Source: an uncultured Bacteroides sp. (GTDB lineage: Bacteria; Bacteroidota; Bacteroidia; Bacteroidales; Bacteroidaceae). Taken from it: a DNA stretch of 64,000 nucleotides. The stretch lies in contig CASDXF010000006.1 of assembly GCA_949285075.1 (NCBI GenBank), positions 1 to 64,000 of the forward strand, written 5' to 3'. Shown in pieces: positions 1 to 10,225 of the stretch. The notes under the pieces were generated by a model. It saw nothing but the letters and a program-made list of their open reading frames with translations. It was not told the origin of the DNA and did not search any database. The position numbers were made by a program, and so were the translations under genes. Numbering within the stretch: position 1 is the first letter of the stretch; every line of letters starts with the position of its first letter.

Positions 1-38
1 GTTCGTCAGATAGCCCGCTATCCTCCTCACGGAATCGG
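1..38. repeat. Palindromic intergenic repeat, copy 1 (cut by window edge)
   Basis: Read on the minus strand, this is CCGATTCC, a short spacer, GGAGGATAGC, a 2-3 base loop and CTATC. The same layout occurs at 3127-3176, where the element is complete. Here the second outer arm would lie beyond base 1. The two copies bracket the calpain-like gene. The function is unknown; it could be a terminator or a REP-like element. Confidence 0.6.
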
Positions 39-555
39 AAAAACATCCTCGAAAAGGACGCTCAAAATAAACCCGAGCAAAATGTAAACAGGCTCTAAGA
101 ATAAGAAAGACTCCGCCTCCTTCTCTGAGGCCCTGTGTTAAGATTCGCCGCGAAAGTAATGATTTGTTCCATAAATCGTTCGTGCTTTTTAAAAGAAAAT
201 CACATGATTAATGGACTTTGCCGCGACTTCATTGTTGTTTTTGTAGGTGTCGTTCTGCGACATCCATACATCTGTCGAGTGCCTCTTGTACATCAATCCG
301 TGGAATCTTGTACAACGTCTGTTCGTTTCGTATACAAGATTCTCTCCTCCCCTTGACGATACGCTTTTCTGCCGTTGCGGTACCTCCGTCGCGTTCCGAA
401 AGACTCGCCCCCTCGTTTATTATATCCGGTTTGTGAAAAAAGATCTTGCATAATTGGAAAAGTCTGAATATTTTCGCGAAAAGAGAGCCGAAAGCGCTAA
501 CTTTCGTAAAGGATTACATTAATTTAATAACTATTTACCAGAAAAAGTGAGACCC
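39..555. other. Non-coding stretch upstream of the calpain-like gene
   Basis: No convincing gene is present; the short open frames lack family resemblance and overlap a repeat array (264-336). From about 430 to 555 the sequence is AT-rich and probably holds the promoter of the downstream lipoprotein gene, but no clean TAnnTTTG box is visible. Confidence 0.5.
264..336. repeat. 22-bp-period TTGTACA-type array, locus 1
   Basis: Seven-base boxes CCATACA (264), TTGTACA (286), TTGTACA (308) and GTATACA (330) start exactly 22 bases apart. A weaker TGTAGGT sits at 242. The 15-base spacers differ but tend to contain GT and CG and to end in TTC or ATC. The same phasing occurs at 9529, 30480 and 37704. 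Two helical turns per unit suggests a protein bound along one face of the DNA; that is inference. Confidence 0.7.
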
Positions 556-3084
556 ATGAAACATCTAAGTAGAAAGGCTTTTTTAAAAGCCGGATTAAAC
601 ATCGCGTTTTGTTCGAGTTTTGCGCTTGGCGCAATGATGCTTTACGGTTGTTCCGAGGACGAAGAGGGTCCTCAGCCGGAGTCTTTGGATTCGCCTACCG
701 GCAGTTCTGTCACCATTGGAGAAAATGGCAATATGCCTTCTAGCGGAGTAATCGTTTCCGAATACTCCGGTTCGCCCGAAGGCTATGACGTGAGCAAGGT
801 GGTCGACGGTAATCTCGCCACTCCCTTCTCTATCGATAAGTCCACCTTTTATCTGATGTGGAAGGGCGACGAGGCGTCGGTGGTCAATTCTTACAGCATA
901 GCTTCTTCCCAGAGTATTTACAAGGCTCCCAAAGGCTGGACGCTGCTTGGGTCGAACGACGAGGAGAGTTGGGTGACGCTAGACGATAAGAGCGGCGAAA
1001 CCTTTCTCGGTCCTCGACAGGAGACCAAGAGCTATCGCATAGACAATACGGAGAAGTACACTTATTACAAGTTGGAAATTCTGGGTAACAATGGAGACTC
1101 GTCTACCGAAATCGCCGAATGGACTTTGAGCTTCACCGATTATTCCAAGCCTCATTCCGTTAACGTTTCCAATAACGATAATATGCCGTCAACGGGCGTA
1201 TTGACCGCACAGTACTCCGACTATCCGGTGGGGGCGGATGTCAGCGCGGTAATTGACGGCAATGAGCGGACGAGTTATATAACGAGCCACGACAGTTTCT
1301 ATCTGCTCTGGGAGGGAACCGAGGCCGCTAAGATTTGGATGTATGAGTTGACTTCGGCGGTGGATTCTCCAGAGAAAGACCCCAAGTCGTGGACTCTTTA
1401 CGGCTCGGTGGACAATCAGGAATGGACCGTATTGGATACCCAGACTGACCAGAAGTTCAGCAGAAGGAACGAGACCTTGAGATACGAGATACCTGAGCAG
1501 AAGGCCGGAGTCTATTCTTATTACAAACTGGAGATAACGGACAATAACGGGGGCGACGCGACCCAAATAGCGGAATTTACTATCGGTTGCGAGATGCCTC
1601 ACTCGGTAGAAGTATCCGTTGACGCTACCATGCCGACGGCGGGCGTGCTGACGGCCCAATACTCCGACTATCCGCTCGGGTCGGATATCGGCGCGGTGGT
1701 TGACGGTAACGACAGGACAAGCTACATCACCGGGCGCGACAAGTTCTACATATTGTGGGAAGGCTCCGAGGCTTGCGAGGCGTGGATGTACGTACTAACC
1801 TCTTCGGCAGAGTCCTCGGCGAACGACCCCATGTCGTGGAACTTCTACGCGTCGAACGATAACAAGGAATGGACGTTGCTGGACGCGCAGACTTATCAGA
1901 AGTTCAGCGAGAGGAGGCAGACTGTAAGATACCAGATTCCGGAAGAGAAGGTGGGAGCGTATAAGTATTACAAGTTGGAGATAACGGCCAATAACGGGGG
2001 AAACGAGACCCATATCGCGGAATATTCGCTGTACGTGTATCCTACTTCTTACGACGACCTTAGCGACAGGTTCAATTACATCACCAAGCACCCTACTGAA
2101 ATAATGGGAACCAAGTTCGCCGACTTGGAGGTGAGGGAGGCCAGTCCCGAGCAGAAGGCTTGGCTTGAGGACCCGACGGAAGAGCCTAACCCGACGTCAG
2201 GAGCCGAGTTCAAGACGGAGTTCAACGTCAACCTTTACCCTTACGGTGAACCTAAGCCGACCGACATTAATCAACATGACTTAGGCGACTGCGGTGTTGT
2301 GGCCTCTTTCGCCGGGTTAGCCTATCAGTATCCCCGATACATCAAGGAATACCTTATCGAAGAGGTCAGCCCTACGCACTTTGTGGTCAACATGTTCGAC
2401 CCGAGAGGGAAGGAAATAAAGGTGGCGGTGTCCAATAAGTTCCTGACCAAGCAAGGCTCTACCCAGAACATGCAGACCTCCGGAAAGGCGGTTTCGGGCG
2501 ACAGCCGTCCCGCCAACTGGGGCACCGTGCTCGAAAAGGCGTTGATGAAATATCGCCAAGTCTATTTTGGAACCTCCGGTGTTGGAGGCGTGATGGGAGA
2601 CAGGGCCTTACCGCCGTTCTTGGGCGTGGGAGATACGTTCAACGGAGCCGGATACAAGAGCTTTGCCCTGACAGCCGAGGAACTGGAACGGGTGTTCAAG
2701 GTCGCCTTGTCGAAAGGTGAGATTGTCACGGTGGGCTTCGTCGAGGTGGACGGCAGCAAGGACATTACCATAGAGGGAGACGCTAAGATTATCTTGAACC
2801 ACGCTTTCACGGTGATGCAGACCGCTAAGCCTTCGTGCATGGCCGCTGTGCGTAATCCGTGGGGTACGTGGAGTGGCGCTCAGGATGGCATCGTGAATGT
2901 GCCCATGTCCGATTTGGTGGCCCGTTCCATCAACTTTATGGTCATTCGCCCGGGTAAAGCGGGAAGCGGGGCTTACGGGCCCGTCGGTACGAGACAGCCT
3001 TATCAGCCGCCCGTCCTTTCCGCTACGGCAAGGGCCGTGGATGACGCCCATTCCTTGTTCCGTATGCAGAACGGCGACTACTAA
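556..3084 (+). CDS. Calpain-like (C2) cysteine protease lipoprotein with three discoidin-like domains
   Basis: An 842-residue secreted lipoprotein; ATG at 556 is preferred over GTG at 547. The N-terminus has SRKAFLK, reminiscent of a Tat motif but with RK instead of RR, then a hydrophobic segment and lipobox Cys (MMLYGC). Three similar F5/8-type C (discoidin-like) domains follow at about residues 45-195, 200-345 and 350-490; each starts near a 'NMPssGV' motif and ends in 'YYKLEI..NNG'. The C-terminal 270 residues look like a calpain-type papain fold: LGDC (Cys579), NHAF (His749) and RNPWG (Asn767) supply the Cys-His-Asn triad in the usual order. Known of the families: discoidin domains bind glycans or surfaces, and C2 enzymes are endopeptidases. 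A glycan-anchored surface protease is inference. The gene is monocistronic, with a hairpin after it. Confidence 0.82.
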   Translation: MKHLSRKAFLKAGLNIAFCSSFALGAMMLYGCSEDEEGPQPESLDSPTGSSVTIGENGNMPSSGVIVSEYSGSPEGYDVSKVVDGNLATPFSIDKSTFYLMWKGDEASVVNSYSIASSQSIYKAPKGWTLLGSNDEESWVTLDDKSGETFLGPRQETKSYRIDNTEKYTYYKLEILGNNGDSSTEIAEWTLSFTDYSKPHSVNVSNNDNMPSTGVLTAQYSDYPVGADVSAVIDGNERTSYITSHDSFYLLWEGTEAAKIWMYELTSAVDSPEKDPKSWTLYGSVDNQEWTVLDTQTDQKFSRRNETLRYEIPEQKAGVYSYYKLEITDNNGGDATQIAEFTIGCEMPHSVEVSVDATMPTAGVLTAQYSDYPLGSDIGAVVDGNDRTSYITGRDKFYILWEGSEACEAWMYVLTSSAESSANDPMSWNFYASNDNKEWTLLDAQTYQKFSERRQTVRYQIPEEKVGAYKYYKLEITANNGGNETHIAEYSLYVYPTSYDDLSDRFNYITKHPTEIMGTKFADLEVREASPEQKAWLEDPTEEPNPTSGAEFKTEFNVNLYPYGEPKPTDINQHDLGDCGVVASFAGLAYQYPRYIKEYLIEEVSPTHFVVNMFDPRGKEIKVAVSNKFLTKQGSTQNMQTSGKAVSGDSRPANWGTVLEKALMKYRQVYFGTSGVGGVMGDRALPPFLGVGDTFNGAGYKSFALTAEELERVFKVALSKGEIVTVGFVEVDGSKDITIEGDAKIILNHAFTVMQTAKPSCMAAVRNPWGTWSGAQDGIVNVPMSDLVARSINFMVIRPGKAGSGAYGPVGTRQPYQPPVLSATARAVDDAHSLFRMQNGDY

Positions 3085-3126
3085 GTCCCGGTTGGTTCTG
3101 TGATTTTAAGGGATTAATATGTTTTT

Positions 3127-3176
3127 CCCCGATTCCGCAAGGAGGATAGCGACTATCCCGCAAAGCGGAATCGGGG
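3127..3176. repeat. Palindromic intergenic repeat, copy 2 / probable terminator
   Basis: A 12-bp perfect outer stem (CCCCGATTCCGC at 3127-3138 with its complement at 3165-3176) encloses a 6-bp inner stem (GGATAG at 3144, CTATCC at 3153). On the minus strand the outer arm is followed by five A, which is not a T-run; on the plus strand five T precede it. It lies 43 bases after the calpain-like gene and shares sequence with the element at 1-38. Confidence 0.65.
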
Positions 3177-3219
3177 AACTTGTTATGAAGGAGAGCGGTT
3201 GGAGACGGCTCTTCTTTCA

Positions 3220-3337
3220 CTTGTCAGGTCGCCCTACGGCTTGTGAGAAACAGCCCTATTTCTCGTGAGCCGCTACCCTGTTTCTCATGAGCCATAGGGC
3301 TATTTCTCAAGCGAAAGGTAAAGAGTTGATTAACAAG
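3220..3337. repeat. REP-like intergenic repeat family, locus A
   Basis: Alternating short arms CCCTA/TAGGG and CTC/GAG form overlapping hairpins of the type CCCTATTTCTCGTGAG..TAGGG. The edges are CTTGTCAG on the left and CTCAAGCG..AAG..GATTAACAAG on the right; these edges recur at loci C and G. It lies between convergent genes. No T-run follows, so a plain terminator role is not certain. Confidence 0.7.
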
Positions 3338-3392
3338 CCGTTTAAGGCGGGAATGTTATGGCCGCATAGTTGTCTCCAACCAAGCGTCGCGC

Positions 3393-5471
3393 TTATTCTT
3401 GCCCGTAGACCTCGATGTCCCCTATACGCGCCGTTCCGTCCGCACCGGCGTGGCGCACGCTCAGGCGTACATAACGGCACTTCACGGGGGCGAGGTCTAC
3501 GTCCGTCACGGCATCCTTGTTGTCCGTCTGACGGTCTGCGCAAGTCCATCGCTTGCCGTCCGCGCTCACCTCGATGAAGAAGTCTTTGGTGTTCAGCTGC
3601 TCGGGCAGCCCCGCGTTTCCGGCGTGGCGCACTACGTATCGGCTTATCAGGTACTCTTTCTTGAAATCAAGCTTAATCCACGCCTCTCCGTCGCCTTTAG
3701 AGACCCACGCGTGCTCCTCGCTCGGCGAGCCGTCGGCCGCGGCGGACGGAGCGGAGGCGGAGGGACTGGAGGTCACCTCCAGTTCAGGCAGCAGCGTCAG
3801 GTTGAACGGCAGGTGGTTCGCCCGGTTGTAGAGGTTGAAGAAGTGGTCGCCCCGGCAAATGACGATGTTGTCCGGCGAAAGCTCCTCCAACCGTTTCTTC
3901 AGGGCCACGATGTTGTCCGGCCCCATCTTCCACGACTCCCCCTGAGCGGAAAGGAAGATGGGCTTCGAGCCGTCGAAGGAGGCGATGGTATCTTTCCAGA
4001 AAGAGTAGATAACGTCCACCCCGTTGGCGTAGCATGGCAGGTTGGGAATGAAGGCGAGCCGCTGACCGCCGATGTAGGCGGGCACCTTGTACGGTCTCCG
4101 TTCCCAGTCCTGCTGCGTGAGGCCGTAGAGGTAGCGGCACTCCCGGGCGTAGGCGCTCATCTGCTCGGGGCTGACCTCGTCCCAGATGGTGATGGCCCGC
4201 AGTCCGCTCTTCTCCAGATAGCGTTGCGTGAGGCGGGCGTACGGGGTGAAGTCCGTGCCCGACGTGGCGTTCCACACGTAGTTGTGTGCGTCGTGGATAA
4301 GGGAATAGCCCATTCCCGACGGGCCCGAGGCAAAGAAATCGTTCGGGGTGGCGGTGCTGTAATAGTGGTTGAGCAGCCCCGGCCCGAAGTCCGCTAGCCC
4401 CGGACTGATGGTCCAGTTGATGGGGATGCCGCCCCTTCCCGCCTTGTCCCACAGCTCGGACATGGCGTGTTGGCAGTACTGCACGTTGTCGCCGTCGCTG
4501 AGGTAGATGGCCAGATAGATTTTGTTCTCCAACTTAGGCATCTTGGGCACCTCGGGGTACTTGACGGGCTGACGCATTCCGGCGTACACGGTAGCGTTCT
4601 CGTAGAAGTCGGACGGAATGGTGGACAGCCCGTACTCCGTGGCCAGTCCTATGCCGGAACGCTCCTCCGCATACCATCCCGTGACGAGGCTCTCCCCCGG
4701 GCGCATATCCTTCAGGAACTTGCGCAGCACGGTACCCTCCTGCCACTTGCGGGCGTCGAGCCATACCACGGCGGCTCCCGTAGCCACGGCCAAGTCGCGC
4801 ACGAATCCCCGTTGGGGAGGAAGGCTGACCAACAGGCGGTGAGTGCACCGGCTCCAATAGTGTTGGTAGAGGTACTCGTAAATCTCGCTCGCCTTCGTGT
4901 AGGGCAGACGGGTCAGGTCCTCGATGACGGGCAGCCGCACGCCCGCCTGCTTCAGGCGCTCGTACAGTGCGGGCGTGGCGGGGATGGCGCTTTTCAGTCC
5001 CGCCGCGGTAGAGGCCAGATTGAAGTAGTGCTCGCTCTTCGCCGGGTCGTACAGAATGATTCCCGCTATCTCGTCCTGATACTTGGCGATAAGGCCCGTG
5101 CAGTCCGCCGATTCATCCTCGCGTATGGAGAGGTTCAGCAGCCGGGGCCACTTGTATTTGCCCTCGCTGCCGTGCTCGAACAGAAAGACGCGGGGCCGCT
5201 TCCTGTTCACGATGCCTTGCAGGGCCAGTAGCGCCGTCTTGCTCTCGGTCGTGAGCTTGGCCTGCTTCATGTCCAGTCCGTCCAGTTGGGGAGCGGGCGT
5301 GGCGAAGCAGGGCAGTATCCGTCCTTTGGGCCAACAGAAGCCGCTGTCCGCCGGATGGCTGAAGTCTACGGGGATATGGCGGTTAACGCCTTGCGCCTTT
5401 GCCGCGGAGACGGAAAGGAGGGCGACGCCCGCTATCGCGAGGCATCGCCGGAAGAGTGTTCTCTGTGTCAT
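3393..5471 (-). CDS. GxGYxYP-family glycoside hydrolase-like protein with C-terminal F5/8 domain
   Basis: A 692-residue secreted protein with signal peptide ending near AKA-Q. The middle carries DGDNVQYCQH and a 'GPSGMGYSLI' stretch matching the GxGYxYP family signature (N- and C-domain family of putative glycoside hydrolases common in gut Bacteroidales). The last 130 residues (after a Ser/Ala-rich linker) form a discoidin-like domain with 'WIKLDFKKEYLISRYVVRHAG' spread over the expected positions. The enzymatic reaction of the family is not settled, so only a carbohydrate-related extracellular role is inferred. It follows lgt by 43 bases on the same strand, but the two need not be functionally linked. 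Confidence 0.8.
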   Translation of the reverse strand: MTQRTLFRRCLAIAGVALLSVSAAKAQGVNRHIPVDFSHPADSGFCWPKGRILPCFATPAPQLDGLDMKQAKLTTESKTALLALQGIVNRKRPRVFLFEHGSEGKYKWPRLLNLSIREDESADCTGLIAKYQDEIAGIILYDPAKSEHYFNLASTAAGLKSAIPATPALYERLKQAGVRLPVIEDLTRLPYTKASEIYEYLYQHYWSRCTHRLLVSLPPQRGFVRDLAVATGAAVVWLDARKWQEGTVLRKFLKDMRPGESLVTGWYAEERSGIGLATEYGLSTIPSDFYENATVYAGMRQPVKYPEVPKMPKLENKIYLAIYLSDGDNVQYCQHAMSELWDKAGRGGIPINWTISPGLADFGPGLLNHYYSTATPNDFFASGPSGMGYSLIHDAHNYVWNATSGTDFTPYARLTQRYLEKSGLRAITIWDEVSPEQMSAYARECRYLYGLTQQDWERRPYKVPAYIGGQRLAFIPNLPCYANGVDVIYSFWKDTIASFDGSKPIFLSAQGESWKMGPDNIVALKKRLEELSPDNIVICRGDHFFNLYNRANHLPFNLTLLPELEVTSSPSASAPSAAADGSPSEEHAWVSKGDGEAWIKLDFKKEYLISRYVVRHAGNAGLPEQLNTKDFFIEVSADGKRWTCADRQTDNKDAVTDVDLAPVKCRYVRLSVRHAGADGTARIGDIEVYGQE

Positions 5472-5514
5472 GTTTGCAGTGTGTGTAGTAGCTGTGTGCG
5501 AATTGATGATTTCC

Positions 5515-6357
5515 TTACGACTTTCTCTTCCGTCCGTAGAAGAAGATGCAGTAGAGGCCTATCAGGACAAAGGGGACGCTGAGCCATTGGCCCATGTTGA
5601 GCGCCATGCTGTCCTCGAAGGTCACCTGATTCTCCTTCACGAACTCGACGAAGAAGCGGAAGGTAAAGATGTAGGTGAGGCAAAGCCCGAAGAAGAAGCC
5701 CCGGCGCACCCGCTTGCTGTACTTCTTATACAGATAAATCATGATGAAGAACAGGATGAGGTAAGCTATGGCCTCGTAGAGCTGTCCCGGATGGCGGGGA
5801 ATCATGTCCTCCTGCTCGAAGATGAAGGCCCACGGCACGTCCGTCGGCTTACCGATGATTTCGGAGTTCATCAGGTTGGCCATGCGGATGCAGAAGGCGG
5901 TGGCGGGAGTGGCCACGGCCACCATGTCCAGTACGTCCATGTAGTGCATCTTCGTCTTGCGGCAGTATAGCCATAGGGCGATAATCAGTCCGATGGTTCC
6001 GCCGTGACTGGCGAGGCCTTGATAGCCGCTGAACTTCCACCCTCCGCCGGGCAGGAAGTGGATGGGGAGCACCATCTCGACGAGTCCCTTCCAACTGGTG
6101 AGGTAAGAGCCCGGGTCGTAGAACAGGCAGTGGCCGAGGCGCGAGCCTATCAGGATACCGATGAAACAGTAGATGAAGAGCGGGTCGAACAGCTTGTCGT
6201 CTATCTTCTTGTCCCGGTACTGGTAGCGCACGATGAAGTAAGCGAGGAACAGCCCTATGGCCCACAGCAGGCCGTAGTAGCGGACGGAGATTACGCCGAA
6301 CAGCTTGAACATCTCCGGGTCCGGATTCCAGTTGATGTAGAGTAATTGCGTGTACAT
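5515..6357 (-). CDS. lgt: Prolipoprotein diacylglyceryl transferase
   Basis: This inner-membrane enzyme moves diacylglycerol from phosphatidylglycerol to the lipobox cysteine of prolipoproteins, the first step of lipoprotein maturation. The 280-residue length is normal. There are about seven hydrophobic segments, the SHGG motif near residue 115, and the Lgt signature as [13 protein letters not shown] around residue 150, which contains the conserved Arg and Asn-Ser-Glu. HPGQLYEA follows, as in the family. It lies 14 bases after panE in the same direction, so the two may be co-transcribed. Many lipoproteins in this window are its likely substrates. Confidence 0.95.
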   Translation of the reverse strand: MYTQLLYINWNPDPEMFKLFGVISVRYYGLLWAIGLFLAYFIVRYQYRDKKIDDKLFDPLFIYCFIGILIGSRLGHCLFYDPGSYLTSWKGLVEMVLPIHFLPGGGWKFSGYQGLASHGGTIGLIIALWLYCRKTKMHYMDVLDMVAVATPATAFCIRMANLMNSEIIGKPTDVPWAFIFEQEDMIPRHPGQLYEAIAYLILFFIMIYLYKKYSKRVRRGFFFGLCLTYIFTFRFFVEFVKENQVTFEDSMALNMGQWLSVPFVLIGLYCIFFYGRKRKS

Positions 6358-6371
6358 TGCTTGGATAATGT

Positions 6372-7289
6372 TTAGTGGTTTGGTTGTTTGAATTTCTCGG
6401 CTACCTTGCGGTAGGTGGGGATGGCTACCCCGTGCGCCTCCGCCATCTCGATGAGGTCGAACAGCAGGCCCTGTATCTCCGACTCGTGTCCCCGCGCCAA
6501 GTCCTTCTGCATGGAGGCCGTGCTCTCGGGGTCGAGGTTGTCGATAACCTTCAGGTTATACGTTACGGGGTCTTGCGGGTACTCCACGCCCAAGCGCCGG
6601 CCCAGTTCGGCGCTCTCCCTCGACAGGCCGACGAAGGTGTCGCGTATCTCGCCCGGCTTCTGCACCTCGCCCATCGGCACGTCGTAGTACGCTCCGGTGA
6701 CGGCCATCGCCGAGATGAACGACCATTTGATGAAGGTATCCCGGTTGATGTCCGGCGAGATTTCGGCCTTGATGCCGCTTTCCTGCAAGTCGTTCTGCAC
6801 GGCTTCCAGTGTCTCACGGGAAACGGCCGTACCCCGATGCGCCCCGTAGACGAGGCGGAATATCTTGCCCATCTGAGTGATTTCGCCCGGAGCGGAGACG
6901 AAGCCCACGATGTAGATGCAGCCGTCGAGCACCGTCACGCCGGGCGTGAGGCGCTGGATGCGCGGCCCCGTGCCGTAGACGTTCAGGATGGGGATGACCA
7001 CCGTGCGCTCGTGGGCGGCCCGGCGGATAAGGTCGGTTATGGAGCTGATGGAGTAGCCCTTGACGCAGACGAAGATTACGTCCGCCTTGCCCCGGTACTC
7101 CTCGGCCGTGCAGACGGGTACGCGTAGCGTGTGCTCGCCCTTCAAGTCCGACTTCAGCCTGAGGCCGCGGGCTTGCATGGCTTGCAAATGCGCTCCCCGG
7201 GCGACGCAGGTCACGTCCTTCCCGGCGAGGGCGAGGAATGCGGCGATGCTTCCGCCCACTCCTCCGGTTCCTGCTATGAGATAGTTCAT
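6372..7289 (-). CDS. panE: 2-dehydropantoate 2-reductase (ketopantoate reductase)
   Basis: Catalyses NADPH-dependent reduction of 2-dehydropantoate to pantoate in pantothenate (vitamin B5) synthesis. The 305-residue protein begins with a Rossmann [14 protein letters not shown] (GxGxxG), then the NADP-binding half up to about residue 165. The C-terminal helical ApbA domain includes '[19 protein letters not shown]', which carries the expected catalytic Lys and Asn/Ser positions. Related ketoreductases of unclear substrate exist in this family, so the substrate is inferred from overall match. It sits directly upstream of lgt, 131 bases downstream of the DUF6463-like gene. Confidence 0.87.
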   Translation of the reverse strand: MNYLIAGTGGVGGSIAAFLALAGKDVTCVARGAHLQAMQARGLRLKSDLKGEHTLRVPVCTAEEYRGKADVIFVCVKGYSISSITDLIRRAAHERTVVIPILNVYGTGPRIQRLTPGVTVLDGCIYIVGFVSAPGEITQMGKIFRLVYGAHRGTAVSRETLEAVQNDLQESGIKAEISPDINRDTFIKWSFISAMAVTGAYYDVPMGEVQKPGEIRDTFVGLSRESAELGRRLGVEYPQDPVTYNLKVIDNLDPESTASMQKDLARGHESEIQGLLFDLIEMAEAHGVAIPTYRKVAEKFKQPNH

Positions 7290-7420
7290 AAGCTTTAAGT
7301 TTTTTGAACTGTAAAGGAATGCTTGACAGTTCCTTTCTCATATAGTTCTTTTTCTAAATACATTGTTTTTCAATATGTAGACAGATAAACAGCCTTTCGT
7401 TGGGCTGATAGAGTATTATT

Positions 7421-7822
7421 TCACTTTTCTCTTTCATGATGCGTAGCGTTAGGATTGCCGGAGCTTTTGGAGAATTGCGCCCAAATGATGATAAGGGCTT
7501 GCGGGATGAACAACCAAAAGCCTGATACGGGAACGACGGCGCAGCCGATGAGCGAGATGGCGAGCAGGGTATATCCCAGAAAAGGGGGAGCGGGACGTCC
7601 GCTTTGTCTGATGTAGCGGCTCAGGCATTCTCCCAATAGGATAAGCAGCGCGCCGACTATCAGAAACCAGAAGGCGAGGGCACGTCCGGTATCCGAAAGG
7701 ACATTGACGAGCCCGTCCGCCAACATGCTTTTATATTGTGTCCCGAAGTTCGCTAGAGCCACACCGATGTGGAGCACTCCGGTAAGGGATAGCAAGAGTC
7801 CGCTGTATCTCCAAAGTTTCAT
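7421..7822 (-). CDS. Small four-helix membrane protein (DUF6463-like)
   Basis: A 133-residue protein starting at the ATG at 7822; the open frame extends further upstream, but that part overlaps ychF and has low-complexity shadow composition. Four hydrophobic segments lie at about residues 5-24, 45-65, 78-98 and 100-120, with a charged polar tail. The pattern W-x-GxLLSLTGxLHxG at the N-terminus resembles the DUF6463 family of small membrane proteins. No function is known. It starts 19 bases after the ychF stop on the same strand. Confidence 0.65.
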   Translation of the reverse strand: MKLWRYSGLLLSLTGVLHIGVALANFGTQYKSMLADGLVNVLSDTGRALAFWFLIVGALLILLGECLSRYIRQSGRPAPPFLGYTLLAISLIGCAVVPVSGFWLFIPQALIIIWAQFSKSSGNPNATHHEREK

Positions 7823-7841
7823 ACGGTTATTGCGGTGTCGT

Positions 7842-8945
<1,104 letters not shown>

Positions 8946-9078
8946 ATTCGTTTGCTATCTACTATTGTTACTTAATGTTCGTTTGAGGTTGCAAAACTAA
9001 GGAAAATCGGTGGAATAAGCGAAGGCGGGGCCGCTTTTCTCATTCCCGGACGCACGGGCGGGCGGCAGGTGGGGTGGG

Positions 9079-9176
9079 GAAGGGCTATTTCTCGCGAGCC
9101 GCCGCCCTATTTCTCGTGAGCCGTAGGGCTGTTTCTCACGAGAAATAGCCCGAGCTGACAAGTCGTTGTTAATCAG
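9079..9176. repeat. REP-like intergenic repeat family, locus B
   Basis: Same CCCTATTTCTCGTGAG / TAGGG hairpin modules as locus A, ending in GAGCTGACAAG, the complement of the CTTGTCAG edge at loci A and G. The 252-base gap between ychF and the propeller remnant holds this element and nothing else recognisable. Confidence 0.7.
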
Positions 9177-9197
9177 CGGTTTCAATACATAAGGGGC

Positions 9198-9521
9198 ATG
9201 CGTAAAACCACACCCGGACTCAAGCTCTTCAATGAGGACTTTATATATGTCTTTTTCTATACCCACGAGCAAGGTGCCGACAGGAGCTATATCTATAACC
9301 GCAAGACGAAGAAAGGCTTCCTGCTAAAGAATGGCAAGCCTTTCGATATGTACTATTGCTTTGACCTCGTGGATAATGTCCTGCTTGCCGTTTGTTCGCC
9401 GGATGAAGGGCTATCCCGTTTCGTGGACCGCTCCCTGATGTCTCCCGAGGAGATTCACAAGATGGAGCAGGTGAAGGAAGACGATAATCCGGTAATCATT
9501 AAATACTATCTGAAGAGATGA
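9198..9521 (+). pseudogene. C-terminal remnant of a 6-bladed beta-propeller protein
   Basis: An open frame of 107 residues. It resembles only the last blade and tail of Bacteroidales 6-bladed beta-propeller lipoproteins: 'YIYNRKTKKGF' (blade strand), then 'EEIHKMEQVKEDDNPVIIKY', the characteristic end of that family. Those proteins are usually near 380-400 residues with a lipoprotein signal; here no signal peptide exists, and a REP-like repeat (9079-9176) lies directly upstream, where the missing two thirds would be. A freestanding small protein cannot be ruled out, but a 5'-deleted relic is more likely. Confidence 0.65.
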
Positions 9522-9528
9522 CCTTTTC

Positions 9529-9579
9529 TTGTACACCAGTCGCCCGATTCATGTACAGCGACGGAGAGGTTGTTGTACA
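9529..9579. repeat. 22-bp-period TTGTACA-type array, locus 2
   Basis: TTGTACA (9529), ATGTACA (9551) and TTGTACA (9573) start exactly 22 bases apart, just after the propeller-remnant stop codon. The spacers contain GTCG and GACGG. See loci at 264, 30480 and 37704. Confidence 0.75.
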
Positions 9580-9779
9580 AGAACGGCTTTAGATATTTAA
9601 ACGTTTCCCCCAACCGTTTTTGACGAGCGAGGCGAGTTCCTTTCTTCCTTTTTTCTTGTTAGCGCATTGTAAACATGAGGATTCGCTAAAGGCTTGGGCG
9701 ATATTTCGCTCCGAACGCTTGCTTTTTTCTTCGCTAATACCGACTTTTGCGGGGATAATGCGAATTAAAAGTATATAAG

Positions 9780-10208
9780 ATGAAGAACATGAAACTGAAA
9801 GCAAGAAATCTGTGGAGCGTGACGGTCTGCGCGTTGGTCGCATCTCTCGCGGCGAGCTGCACGACCGCTCCCAAGCAGGCGGCGGATGCCGCGGGCGACA
9901 TCGCTACGGACTCGTTGGAGATTGTAATGAGCCTGCACAAGAAGATTAAGCCCGAGTGCGTGGGCGCTTACAAGGCGGCGTTCGCCAAGTGCAAGGCCGC
10001 TACGGTTCAGGAAGAGGGCTGTCTGGACTACGGCTACTACCAGTCGCCCGAGGACAGCACCGAGTTCCTGATTTACGAGAACTGGGCGAACGAGGCCGCG
10101 TTAGCCCGCCACGGACAGACCGCTCACCTGAAGGAGTTGCAGGAGACGACGAAGGAGATGATTGAATCCCAGTCGGTCAAGAAGGTGTACGCCCTTCCGC
10201 AGCGGTAG
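9780..10208 (+). CDS. Lipoprotein with antibiotic-biosynthesis-monooxygenase (ABM) domain
   Basis: A 142-residue protein with a lipoprotein signal ending at LAASC (Cys about residue 27). A single ABM-type ferredoxin-like domain follows (about residues 48-138): 'HKKIKPECVGAYKAAFAKCK', 'EEGCLDYGYYQS', 'FLIYENWANEAALARHGQT', 'HLKEL'. ABM domains are small dimeric folds often acting as cofactor-free monooxygenases or in haem or quinone chemistry. Export to the envelope is visible in the signal; the substrate is unknown. It is monocistronic and converges on the next gene with 17 bases between stops. Confidence 0.8.
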   Translation: MKNMKLKARNLWSVTVCALVASLAASCTTAPKQAADAAGDIATDSLEIVMSLHKKIKPECVGAYKAAFAKCKAATVQEEGCLDYGYYQSPEDSTEFLIYENWANEAALARHGQTAHLKELQETTKEMIESQSVKKVYALPQR

Positions 10209-10225
10209 GCCCTTGCGCTTCCCGC

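Noticed and set aside
264-336. CRISPR array
   Set aside because: The conserved box is only 7 bp and the spacers 15 bp, with three or four units per locus and no cas genes.
135-453. Three overlapping short plus-strand frames at the window start
   Set aside because: Overlap the TTGTACA array, mutually exclusive frames, no recognisable protein features.
3399-5231. Plus-strand frames of 332 and 254 codons opposite the GxGYxYP gene
   Set aside because: Shadow frames; the minus strand has the coherent family motifs.
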